A DNA stretch of 32,500 nt. It comes from Rhodococcus sp. KRD162 (GTDB lineage: Bacteria > Actinomycetota > Actinomycetes > Mycobacteriales > Mycobacteriaceae). The notes beneath the pieces are model-generated. The model was not told the origin of the DNA. It saw only the letters and a list, made by a program, of their open reading frames with translations, and made no database searches. The DNA lies in contig NZ_JABFAU010000013.1 in the NCBI RefSeq assembly GCF_017168335.1, forward strand, positions 88,302 to 120,801, read 5' to 3'. Position numbers and translations under genes: made by a program. Of the stretch, positions 16,979 to 25,785 are shown piece after piece; within the stretch, counting starts at the first letter, position 1; every line of letters starts with the position of its first letter.

Positions 16979-18439
16979 GTGACCACTACCGAGAGATCCA
17001 CGGTCGTCACCGAAGTCGACACAGCGACCCATCCGACCAAGACCGACGACCGGATTGCGAGATTCCGCACTGCCGAGACGATGGTGCCTGCCATTGCGTT
17101 CGCCGTTCTGGCACCCCTGTATGCGGTGATGTCCGTGCTGGGCCATCGTCAGCTCCGTACGTCCGGCTTCGACCTGGGGATTTTCGTCCAGCAGATCGCG
17201 TCGTACTCGCAGTTTCGTGCACCCACGTCCGACCTGCTGGGCACCGGCTACAACACACTCGGCGATCACTTCTCCCCCATCACCGCACTGCTCGGTCCCG
17301 TCTATCGGCTGTTTCCGCACGCCGAGACGTTGTTGATCGCGCAAGCGGTGTTGTTCGCGTTGGCGGTGATCCCGATCAGCCGGCTTGCGGTGCAGAAATT
17401 CGGCACGGTCATCGGGATCGTGATCGCCGCGGCGTTCGGACTGTCGTGGGGTGTTCAGGCAGCGCTGAACTTCGACTTCCACGAGGTGGCGTTCGCGATG
17501 CCGCTGCTGGCCATGTCCATGGTCGCGCTGGTTCGTCGACGCTGGCTACCGGCTCTGGCCTGGGCTCTGCCGCTGGTGTTCGTCAAAGAGGACATGGGTT
17601 TGACAGTGGTCGTGATCGGAGCGCTGGTGGCGCTGTGGACGACCGGACGAACCCGAGTCCTGGGTGTGCTGACCGCCGTGTGGGGTCTGACCTGGGTAGT
17701 TATCGCCGTCAAAGTGATCATCCCGCTGCTGAGCGCGGACAATTCATACGACCAGGGGTCGAAGCTGCCTCCTCTGGGTGAAGGTATCGCAGATACCGCG
17801 CACGGCCTGGTTGCGGGCGATCCTCGGGCGGCGACGGCCTTTCTGCTGCTCGCGGTCACCGGCTTCTTCGCTCTTCGCTCCCCTCTGCTGCTGATCGCCG
17901 TCCCGACGGTCGCGTGGCGGTTCCTCAGTGACAACACCAACTTCTGGAAGCCGATCTATCACTACAACGCGATTTTGATGGTCATCGTGTTCGTCGCACT
18001 GCTCGATGCGCTGGCGCGCAGCCACCGACACGGCCAGCTCACGGCGCGCGGCAGGAACGGCATAGTCGCGTTCGTGGCCGTGTTCGCGGTCGTCGCGCTA
18101 CCGTTCCTGCCCATGTCGCGCATCGTGCACGCGCAGGAATGGACGATCGATCCGCAGGCCGCGACTGCTCGGGACATTTCGAGTTGGATCCCTGCCGGCG
18201 ACCGGGTTGCGGCGTCGAACAATCTCGTCGCCCAATTGGTCGCCGATCATGCCGTATCGGTCTTTCCGCAGCGCGCAACGGATTCGACCGTCCCGGACTG
18301 GATCGTCGTCAACCGCGAACGGCCTGCGGGATGGCCCGCCGACGAGAGCGGCGATCGCCAAGCGATCGATCGGGCGCTGTCGAGCGGCTACGACCGCGTC
18401 TACGAGGTCGACGGGATCGAGGTCTTGCACCGCGAGTGA
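16979..18439 (+). CDS. DUF2079-type polytopic membrane protein
   Basis: This 486-aa protein has a charged N-terminus (~1-32), then about nine or ten hydrophobic segments, and a soluble C-terminal portion after residue ~390. The GFDLGIFVQQIASYS and LGDHFSPITALLGPVYRLFP motifs after the first membrane helix are typical of DUF2079 proteins, a family related in layout to GT-C membrane glycosyltransferases. NFDFHEVAFAMPLL and FVKEDMGLTV are further family segments. No reaction has been assigned that I can state with confidence. The GTG start at 16979 is the only reasonable one; no strong ribosome-binding site precedes it. The stop codon is in the same frame as the following reductase gene. Confidence 0.75.
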   Translation: MTTTERSTVVTEVDTATHPTKTDDRIARFRTAETMVPAIAFAVLAPLYAVMSVLGHRQLRTSGFDLGIFVQQIASYSQFRAPTSDLLGTGYNTLGDHFSPITALLGPVYRLFPHAETLLIAQAVLFALAVIPISRLAVQKFGTVIGIVIAAAFGLSWGVQAALNFDFHEVAFAMPLLAMSMVALVRRRWLPALAWALPLVFVKEDMGLTVVVIGALVALWTTGRTRVLGVLTAVWGLTWVVIAVKVIIPLLSADNSYDQGSKLPPLGEGIADTAHGLVAGDPRAATAFLLLAVTGFFALRSPLLLIAVPTVAWRFLSDNTNFWKPIYHYNAILMVIVFVALLDALARSHRHGQLTARGRNGIVAFVAVFAVVALPFLPMSRIVHAQEWTIDPQAATARDISSWIPAGDRVAASNNLVAQLVADHAVSVFPQRATDSTVPDWIVVNRERPAGWPADESGDRQAIDRALSSGYDRVYEVDGIEVLHRE

Positions 18440-18589
18440 CGACGTCCTACTAGGGTTTGTTGGCATCGACCCACCGCGACGACCGCAAGGCAGGTACAGA
18501 ACATCGACGCTCGAACCGGCGATCTCGGCGCCACCAAGACCGCATCGAAGCGTTCACCGTGGAACAGAAAGAACCCCTACCGCGCACAG

Positions 18590-19675
18590 GTGCTGAGCAA
18601 CCGACTCCTGTCCGGGCCCGACTCCGCGAAGGAAGTTCGGCACTTCACCATCGGACTGGGCGACAGTGGTATCACCTACGAAGCGGGCGACGGATTCGGC
18701 ATCAAACCCGTCAACGACGCCGCACTGGTCTCTGCTGTCATCGCGCGACTCGGAGTGCCCCCGGATGTTCCGGTTCACACGAAATCGGGTGAGATCACCC
18801 TGACTCAGGCACTGACGACGGACTACGAAATCGGAATCCCGTCCATGGACCTCATCGAGGCCGTGGCGGAAACAGCGGGCAATGCCGAGCTCGACCACGT
18901 TCTGCAAAACGGCGACCGGGCGTCATTCGACGCCTGGACGTGGGGACGCGATGTCGTGGACGTTCTGGATCTCGATCCGTCCCTCGCTCTCGATCCGGCC
19001 GAATTCCTCGGTTTGCTTCGTCCGTTGCAACATCGGGTGTACTCGATCTCGTCGTCTCCGACAGCACACGAAGGCACTGTGCACCTGACGGTCTCGACCG
19101 TCAGGTATCGGTCGGCCGAGCGTGACCGCGGCGGCGTCTGCTCGACGTACCTGGCCGACAGAGTGGGCGAGGCGCAGGAGGCCGGTGTGTTCCTGTCGGC
19201 CAACAAGTCGTTCCGACTCCCCTCCGACGACACCCCGATCATCATGATCGGGCCCGGCACCGGGGTCGCACCGTTTCGAGCGTTTCTGCACGAGCGCCGA
19301 GCGCGCGGTGCCACGGGCAAGAATTGGTTGTTCTTCGGCGATCAGCACCGGTCGAGCGACTTCCTGTACGAGGACGAGCTCGTCGAGTTCGAACGTGACG
19401 GCCTGCTGACTCGACTCGATGTGGCCTTCTCTCGTGATCAGCACGAGAAGATCTACGTTCAACACCGCATGCGCGAGGCGGGAGCGCAGTTGTTCGACTG
19501 GCTCGAATCGGGCGCGCATCTCTATGTCTGCGGTGATGCGGCCCGCATGGCGAAGAGCGTCGACGAGGCTGTGCACGACATCGTTGCCGAACACGGTGGC
19601 CGCTCACCCGACGCTGCCGAGGACTACGTCGACGAACTCAAGCGATCCAAGCGCTACCTGCGGGACGTCTACTGA
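18590..19675 (+). CDS. CysJ-like FAD/NADPH reductase without flavodoxin domain
   Basis: From the GTG at 18590 the protein is 361 aa. It has the FAD domain (RVYSISSSP near 144-152, GGVCSTYLADRV) and the NADP domain (IIMIGPGTGVAPFRAFLHERR, NWLFFGDQHRSSDFLYEDEL, LYVCGDAARMAKSVDEAV) ending in YLRDVY. This is the C-terminal half of sulfite reductase flavoprotein/cytochrome P450 reductase-type enzymes, without the FMN-binding flavodoxin domain. Homology begins before the GTG: the ten codons upstream encode WNRKNPYRAQ, which matches the RKNPF start of this domain in CysJ-like proteins. No ATG, GTG, TTG or CTG occurs in frame between the previous stop (18439) and 18590. Possible true starts are discussed in the findings. 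The electron acceptor is unknown. Confidence 0.8.
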   Translation: MLSNRLLSGPDSAKEVRHFTIGLGDSGITYEAGDGFGIKPVNDAALVSAVIARLGVPPDVPVHTKSGEITLTQALTTDYEIGIPSMDLIEAVAETAGNAELDHVLQNGDRASFDAWTWGRDVVDVLDLDPSLALDPAEFLGLLRPLQHRVYSISSSPTAHEGTVHLTVSTVRYRSAERDRGGVCSTYLADRVGEAQEAGVFLSANKSFRLPSDDTPIIMIGPGTGVAPFRAFLHERRARGATGKNWLFFGDQHRSSDFLYEDELVEFERDGLLTRLDVAFSRDQHEKIYVQHRMREAGAQLFDWLESGAHLYVCGDAARMAKSVDEAVHDIVAEHGGRSPDAAEDYVDELKRSKRYLRDVY

Positions 19676-19755
19676 CCGACGTGTTCTTGTCGGACCCCCT
19701 CACTACGGTCTGACTTCACAGGCATCAGTTCTCGTCCGAGAAGAGGGTTTGCACC

Positions 19756-20577
19756 GTGAACACACCGCAGAACGGCCATTTCGATTCCGCAACGGCGCTC
19801 GCGTGGGCTACGTTCACCGGGAATCTGCACGCCTGCATCCGGGCCTTGCCCCAGGGTGACTACGTCACGGTCACCGCCGCTCAAGCCAGTCCCGGCGAGC
19901 GTGGCCTGCGGCCGTACATCGATGTGGCGGCTTCTGATACCGGGCGCATGGTCGCGGTCGCAGCCATTCCGTCTCTGCTGTATCCGGAGGCACCCGATGC
20001 GACGGCCATGGACGTGCAATTGCTCGAGTTCGGCTGGCTGGATCGGGGCAAGCCGCTCGCAGACGGATCGGTCATCGATCTCACGCGAACCGATTCGAGA
20101 GCCGATGCTGCGCTCGTCGCGGAGATGATCACGCTCGCGTTTCGCGAGATCTGGAATGTTCCGCACCCATCGTTCCTCAGCGTCTGGGGCGTGGCGGCCG
20201 ACGGTGTGTCCTCCGGGCCGGTGGACCTGCAACGCGGGTCCGTCGGTAGCCCGGTCACACCGGGATCGGATGCGGACTTTCCCGAGGCAACGGCCGACGT
20301 TCCCGCCGCGCTGCGGTCGCTGCAGGCGGTGTGCCAGTTGGTCGGTCGACGGGTCGACGCGCACACCGTTCTGTCCGTGTGCACCGGCAACAACCTGGAC
20401 GAACTACTGGACCGTGCCATCGCGCTGCATCGCTCGGCAGCCGGTCGAGCTCACCGAACAGCGGACGCCGGTGGAGAAGACTCCGCCGCGGTGTGGATCA
20501 ACTTGGCCCGCACCTGGCGCTCGGTGGCCCGCAGCATCGACGCCGCGATGGATGCGGACCGGCATGCGCGCAGGTGA
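19756..20577 (+). CDS. hypothetical protein, possible TY-Chap/YbjN-like domain
   Basis: This is a 273-aa soluble protein. The N-terminal ~115 residues (ALAWATFTGNLHACIRALPQGDYVTV ... LLEFGWLDRGKPL) resemble the YbjN/T3SS-chaperone-like (TY-Chap) domains common in actinobacteria, as judged by the spacing of hydrophobic positions and the closing FGW motif. The middle is low-complexity, and the C-terminal ~85 residues are helical and polar. The GTG start at 19756 follows GAGAAGAGGG at 19738-19747. It ends 4 nt before the recD stop on the other strand. Such proteins are proposed to bind peptides; nothing in this window shows a specific partner. Confidence 0.55.
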   Translation: MNTPQNGHFDSATALAWATFTGNLHACIRALPQGDYVTVTAAQASPGERGLRPYIDVAASDTGRMVAVAAIPSLLYPEAPDATAMDVQLLEFGWLDRGKPLADGSVIDLTRTDSRADAALVAEMITLAFREIWNVPHPSFLSVWGVAADGVSSGPVDLQRGSVGSPVTPGSDADFPEATADVPAALRSLQAVCQLVGRRVDAHTVLSVCTGNNLDELLDRAIALHRSAAGRAHRTADAGGEDSAAVWINLARTWRSVARSIDAAMDADRHARR

Positions 20578-20581
20578 GGGG

Positions 20582-22444
20582 CTACCGGACCGTTCTTCGT
20601 AGCCCACTCGCTCGCAACACCTGACGTTCGACGCCTGCACGGATCGCGTCCTCGGTCCCGATCACCCGCACGTGCTTTCGGGCTCGGGTGATCGCGGTGT
20701 ACAGCAACTCGCGGGTCAGCAGAGTCGAGGCCTCGGCGGGAAGAAGCACCGACACCGTGTCGTACTGACTGCCCTGGCTGCGGTGGATCGTCATGGCGTA
20801 GACGGTGTGCACCGAGGAGAGCACGTTCGGGTGGATCAGCACGTGGCCGCGCCCGCGGGGGAACGCCGCCATCGGGGTTCCGTTGTCTCCGGAGATCACG
20901 ACACCGGTGTCACCGTTGTAGATCCGCGCCTCGTGATCGTTCGCTGTTACCAGCAGCGGCTGGCCGGGGTACCAGAGCGACGGATCGAGGAACGTTCCGC
21001 TCCCTTCACCGACCCATTCCATCGCCTGCCGATCCCACCGTGAGACACCCCATCGGCCCTCACGGTGTGCACACAGCAAGCGATGCTTCTCCAGCCCGAG
21101 CAGTGCGGCGGCCGCGTCCCCTCCCGTGGCTGCAGCGGTCACTTCGGCTGCGGTGTCGATCACGTCGGAGCGCAGAGCATCCATGTCGTCGGGACCGTGG
21201 AAGGAGATCTCCTCGGCGCCGGACTCGAGCAGCGACATCACCTCGTCGGCTCGGCCGTCGCGCACGGCCACGGCCAGGCGCGCGATGGCTCCACCGAACC
21301 GCCGGCCGCGACTGAGCCGCACGACACCTCCACTGAGTCGGTCGCGCTCGTACCCGCTCAGGGCCGCCTCGGCCGGATCCTCGGTGGCTGCGAAATCCTC
21401 GGCGACGAGTTCGGCCAGCACCGGGTTCTCACTGCCGGTGACCGGACGAGCCACGAGATCTGCCAGCACGGCACCTGCATCGACGGAGGTCAGTTGGTCC
21501 GGGTCACCGACGAGGATCAGACGCGATTCGGGACGGACGGCTTCGAGCAATCGGCACATCATCGTCAACGACACCATCGAGGTTTCGTCCACGACTATGA
21601 CGTCGTACGGCAGGCGATTCTCGGCGTCGTGCCGAAACCTCGTCTTGCTACCGGGCTTCCAGCCCAGAAGCCTGTGCAGCGTCATCGCCTTCAGATCTGC
21701 CGGAAGTTCGAGCAGTTCGGCTTGTTCGGACACCGACTCCTGCAGCCGGGCGGCCGCCTTGCCTGTCGGTGCCGCCAAACCTATTCGTAGGTCACTTCCG
21801 TGTTCCCGGACGAGCAACGCGAGAATGCGGGCCACCGTATGAGTTTTGCCGGTTCCCGGTCCCCCTGCGATGACGGTGGTCCACTGTGTGGCGGCCAGGG
21901 CCGCCGCTATTCGCTGTCGATCGGGGGCGGCTGTCGGTGTGCCGGCTTCATCGACGAACAACTCGGCCAATGCGGCATTGATCTCCGCGGCGTCGGCGAC
22001 CGGGTGGGTCTGCGATCGCTGATCGAGTACATCGCGAACGATGCTCTCCTGCAGGTGGTATCGATCCAGGTACAGCAGCTCACCCTGATCGGTGTCGACC
22101 AGTTTCAACGGCGTCAGTGGTCCGTTCGAGCTCCCGACCACGAGCGGGCTCACGGTCAGGGCACCGAGCACCTCGCTCAGCTCGGGCCACGGAAGCGAAC
22201 TCGGATCGACCTCGGAATTCTCGTCGACCGTCACATCGCGCAGGCGCCGCAGATCGAGGCACACCGATCCCGAACGCACCGCACGCACCGTCAGGGCGGC
22301 AGCAAGCAGGACGTGATCGGACGACTCCCCTGCCAGTGCACCGAGCCGAAGCGCCACGTGTACGTCGGCAGCCGACAGCACACCTGCATCATTGAACACG
22401 CGCAGAATCCCGCTGCCGCGCAGTGCCGTCGAGACGGCCGTCAT
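20582..22444 (-). CDS. recD: exodeoxyribonuclease V alpha chain (RecD helicase)
   Basis: This 620-aa protein is a superfamily 1 helicase of the RecD type. It has Walker A VIAGGPGTGKTHTVARI (K200), motif II VIVVDETSMVS, motif III LILVGDPDQLTSVDAGAVL and motif VI TIHRSQGSQYDTV...YTAITRARKHV. It is the 5'-to-3' motor of RecBCD. The ATG at 22444 is chosen because it overlaps the recB stop (ATGA). The frame extends further upstream, but that part is antisense to nothing conserved in RecD and lies inside recB. It is the third gene of the recC-recB-recD operon and converges with the preceding hypothetical gene. Confidence 0.92.
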   Translation of the reverse strand: MTAVSTALRGSGILRVFNDAGVLSAADVHVALRLGALAGESSDHVLLAAALTVRAVRSGSVCLDLRRLRDVTVDENSEVDPSSLPWPELSEVLGALTVSPLVVGSSNGPLTPLKLVDTDQGELLYLDRYHLQESIVRDVLDQRSQTHPVADAAEINAALAELFVDEAGTPTAAPDRQRIAAALAATQWTTVIAGGPGTGKTHTVARILALLVREHGSDLRIGLAAPTGKAAARLQESVSEQAELLELPADLKAMTLHRLLGWKPGSKTRFRHDAENRLPYDVIVVDETSMVSLTMMCRLLEAVRPESRLILVGDPDQLTSVDAGAVLADLVARPVTGSENPVLAELVAEDFAATEDPAEAALSGYERDRLSGGVVRLSRGRRFGGAIARLAVAVRDGRADEVMSLLESGAEEISFHGPDDMDALRSDVIDTAAEVTAAATGGDAAAALLGLEKHRLLCAHREGRWGVSRWDRQAMEWVGEGSGTFLDPSLWYPGQPLLVTANDHEARIYNGDTGVVISGDNGTPMAAFPRGRGHVLIHPNVLSSVHTVYAMTIHRSQGSQYDTVSVLLPAEASTLLTRELLYTAITRARKHVRVIGTEDAIRAGVERQVLRASGLRRTVR

Positions 22445-25400
22445 CGACTGATCTTCCCGGCGAGCAGGTCCGAGAGCTCGACCACCAGAGCGGCGGGCGG
22501 ATCCCAATCGAACACCCCGCACCCGGCCGGGGTCTGTGGTCCCACCATGCCCCGGACGAACAGGTAGCGAATACCGCCGAGGTGCGTACCCGGGTCGTAA
22601 TCGGGTTGACGCCAGCGCAGATACCGGTGCAATGCAACGGCATACAGGATTGCCTGCAGCGGATAGTGCGAGCGCATCATTTCCTGAGCCATTTTCTCAC
22701 GGGTGAAATGTCCAGTGGTCAGGTCGCCGCGGGCGAGCCGGTTGGTCTTGTAGTCCACCACGACGTAGCGCGGTCCGGACACGCGGAGAACCGAGTCGAT
22801 GCTGCCCGTGAGAAAGCCGCGCAGTGGTGTCGCCTCGATACCGTCGAGCAGATCGGGATAGGACGCGAGCACGTCCGTCGGATCGAGGTGATGCCGCATC
22901 GAGCGCGCAACGGATTTCAGGGTGACCGTCGCCGCCACCGGGTCCTCGCCACCGGCCAAGGGCAGCTCGAAGTCCAGTTCCGCCAGGTGATCGGTCGGTG
23001 CGATGTCGGCCAACGTTCCGAAACCCAAGGGCGTCTGCATCACCGGCAGAAGGGCTGCGGCCAACGCCATCGGGTCGACCTCTGCCATCCGTGACGCGAC
23101 CGCTGCGCTGCAGCGCCGTTCCAGTTCGGCCAGTAGATCCGGAGCAGAGGCGTCGACGTGTTCGAGCGCCTCGTGGACGAGCGTTCCGAATGCGGCCCCC
23201 GCGGGCATGCCGTTCATCGGGGACGCAATACCCTCCACCCTGGGCTCGCCGTCCAGCACGGGACCGTAGTCGCTGTCCGGCTGTGGTTCGGCAGGCTCGT
23301 CCGTCTTCTCGGGGTGCTCGGCCTCACTGGTCACACCCGAACCGAGCTGGACCAGTGCGGAATCATGGGCATGAGCTGTCAACGCGGAGTACGACGTTCG
23401 ACGCCACAGTAGGTCCAGACTTCGATCGAATCGCGCGGCGGCAACGTCGAGGTGGGTCTCGTCCGGCCGGAGCCACTGCGCGGCCGACGGTGCGCCGGAG
23501 CCCACCGGTTCGACCGAGATGAGGTCGGTAGCCGATCCGACCCAGGATTGGAGCCGATTCGCGGTAGTCGCGTCGTCGAGAACTTTGTAGGACCGCTCGG
23601 GTTGCGGAACTGCGGGTATGCGGCCGAACAGCATGCGATGCAGCGAGGACGTTGCGGTGTTGCGCCCCGGTGCCCACCACAGCACGACCTGACTCTCGGC
23701 CCGGGTGAGCCCGACATACAGCAGTCGCAGTTCCTCGGCCGCTTCCTCCTGATCGTTGATGATCTTCCTGGCGGCGTATCCCGTCCCGGACGGTCCACCG
23801 ACGTCTCGGATACGGTCGCCGTTCTCGTGGAGCAGCAGCGTCGAGGGCTTGCTGAAATACAATGTGTCCCAGGCATACGGCAGATAGACGACGGGAAACT
23901 CGAGTCCTTTGCTGCTGTGCGTGGTCATGATCTGGACGGCGGCCGCATCACTGTCGAGTCGACGGCTGCGGTCGGCGGATCCGCCCGCTGCCGGTTCCTT
24001 GATGCGATCGGTCAGCCATCGGGTGAGGGCGGTGATTCCGAGTGATTCGGATACTGCTGCGCGATTGAGCAATTGGGCGATGTGCCGCAGATCGGTCATG
24101 GTGCGCTCGCCTGCGTCCACGGCGAGTAGACGCGCGTCGAGCCCGGACTGAGCCGAGACGCGCTCGAAGACTGCGGCGAACCCTGCCTCGTCGAAGAGGA
24201 TCGAGTACTCACGTAGGCGGCTGCTGACCTGGGCTACCGCGTCCTCAGCCCCGGAGTCGAGCTGAGCGGCATTCCAGCCGAGGAGCGGGGTCAGTGCGGC
24301 AAGGCGTACGCGATCGGTGCGATGCGGCTGCTCGATTGCCTGCAGCAACCACAGCCAGTGTCGGGCGCTGTCCGTGCCGAACACACTGGTGCTGCTCGAT
24401 ACGACGGACGGAACGCCGACGCCGTCCAACGCATCCCGAATCAGCGCTATCTGCTTGGTCGTTCGGGTCAACACGGCGATGTCCCGCGGTTCGATCTCGC
24501 GCGGCCCGTCGGGGCGATCGATCACGGTATTGCTGGACAACAGCTCGACGATGGTGGTCGCGACGTCGGCCGCAACTCTGGATCGGAGCCGATCGACGGC
24601 CGGAAACCCTTGCCGCAGTGGACCGACACCGGTTCGCGGGAGGTAGCGAAGCCGTAGCGGAGGATGCCCCACCATCCGCGGCAGCGGGTTTCGTGCCTCG
24701 ACTCGGTGCACCACGATATCGTCGTGTCCGAGGGCCGCACCACCGTACAGATGATGCAATGCGTCGAGCAGTCCCGAGCCACTGCGCCAGTTGGCAGTGA
24801 GTTCGTACAGATGGTCGGCCGATTCCACCGCGTGGAGGTAGCTGAGTACCTCGGCTCCACGAAACGCGTAGATCGCCTGCTTGGGGTCTCCGACGAGAAT
24901 GAGCGTCGTGGATCCGTGAAACGCTCGCCGCAGAATGTCCCATTGCATCGGGTCCGTGTCCTGGAACTCGTCGATCAACACCACACGGAATCGGTCTCGC
25001 ACTCGCGCACAGGCAGCGTCGCCGTGCGCCGGATGGGACAACACCGAATGCAGCAGTCCGAGCAGATCGTTGTAGTCACGAACCCCGAGCTGGCGCTTAC
25101 GGCGCTCGACTTCCCGCCGCGTCTCTCGGGCGAATCGGACGCGGAGTTCGGACTCGCGATTTCCGTCGTCGTCGAGGTTCTCGATATCGGGGTAGAGGAT
25201 CGACTGCGGGTCGTTCACTGCCGCCAGCGCCAGCTGCTGGGCGTCGTGTCTGCTGAACGCCGGAGCCGCGTCGTCGCCGCTGAACATCTGCAGATACAGA
25301 TCATCCACGACCTGTTCGAGTACATCGGACACCGATTCGACGAACGTCGATTCGGGTTCACGCTCGCCAGCGATACCGAGCCCGTCGAGCATTCGCTGAC

Positions 25401-25785
25401 AGAAACTGTGGGTGGTGACGATGGTCCCGGCGTCGAAGTCCGAGAGCGCCTTGCGGAGCCGGCCGCGACGTCGGTCTACCTCTGCATCGTCGGCGGATGC
25501 CAGGAAAACGACCAGTGGATCACGTTCTGCACGAGCGGCTTCCGGGTCGGCCAGGTGCGCGGCGAGAGAGGCAAATCGACTTCGAGTGCGATCACGGAGT
25601 TCCTGGGTCGCGGCCCGACTGAAGGTGACCAGCAGCAGGTCGGATATCTCGGCGAGGCCCTCTGCGACATAGCGCGCGGCCAATCCGACGATGGCGTAGG
25701 TCTTGCCGGTGCCGGCGCTGGCTTCGAGCACCGTGGTTCCGGTCGGCAGCGGACCGAGCAGATCGAATCCGCGCGCGGTGGTCAT
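22441..25785 (-). CDS. recB: exodeoxyribonuclease V beta chain (RecB helicase-nuclease)
   Basis: This 1114-aa protein has the UvrD-type helicase motifs: Walker A LEASAGTGKTYAIVG (K28), motif II VVLIDEFQDTDPMQWDILRR, ILVGDPKQAIYAFRGAEV, TTHSSKGLEFPVVYLPY and LLYVGLTRAESQVVLWWA. The C-terminal nuclease domain has GTLVHEALEHVD, GSIDSVLRV and VVVDYKTNRL, so the RecB nuclease residues (His, Asp, Asp, Lys) all appear present. It is the 3'-to-5' motor and the only nuclease of RecBCD, for double-strand break repair and foreign DNA degradation. The ATG at 25785 overlaps the recC stop. An upstream extension of 140 codons lies inside recC and is rejected. Length is slightly below E. coli RecB (1180 aa). 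Confidence 0.93.
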   Translation of the reverse strand: MTTARGFDLLGPLPTGTTVLEASAGTGKTYAIVGLAARYVAEGLAEISDLLLVTFSRAATQELRDRTRSRFASLAAHLADPEAARAERDPLVVFLASADDAEVDRRRGRLRKALSDFDAGTIVTTHSFCQRMLDGLGIAGEREPESTFVESVSDVLEQVVDDLYLQMFSGDDAAPAFSRHDAQQLALAAVNDPQSILYPDIENLDDDGNRESELRVRFARETRREVERRKRQLGVRDYNDLLGLLHSVLSHPAHGDAACARVRDRFRVVLIDEFQDTDPMQWDILRRAFHGSTTLILVGDPKQAIYAFRGAEVLSYLHAVESADHLYELTANWRSGSGLLDALHHLYGGAALGHDDIVVHRVEARNPLPRMVGHPPLRLRYLPRTGVGPLRQGFPAVDRLRSRVAADVATTIVELLSSNTVIDRPDGPREIEPRDIAVLTRTTKQIALIRDALDGVGVPSVVSSSTSVFGTDSARHWLWLLQAIEQPHRTDRVRLAALTPLLGWNAAQLDSGAEDAVAQVSSRLREYSILFDEAGFAAVFERVSAQSGLDARLLAVDAGERTMTDLRHIAQLLNRAAVSESLGITALTRWLTDRIKEPAAGGSADRSRRLDSDAAAVQIMTTHSSKGLEFPVVYLPYAWDTLYFSKPSTLLLHENGDRIRDVGGPSGTGYAARKIINDQEEAAEELRLLYVGLTRAESQVVLWWAPGRNTATSSLHRMLFGRIPAVPQPERSYKVLDDATTANRLQSWVGSATDLISVEPVGSGAPSAAQWLRPDETHLDVAAARFDRSLDLLWRRTSYSALTAHAHDSALVQLGSGVTSEAEHPEKTDEPAEPQPDSDYGPVLDGEPRVEGIASPMNGMPAGAAFGTLVHEALEHVDASAPDLLAELERRCSAAVASRMAEVDPMALAAALLPVMQTPLGFGTLADIAPTDHLAELDFELPLAGGEDPVAATVTLKSVARSMRHHLDPTDVLASYPDLLDGIEATPLRGFLTGSIDSVLRVSGPRYVVVDYKTNRLARGDLTTGHFTREKMAQEMMRSHYPLQAILYAVALHRYLRWRQPDYDPGTHLGGIRYLFVRGMVGPQTPAGCGVFDWDPPAALVVELSDLLAGKISR

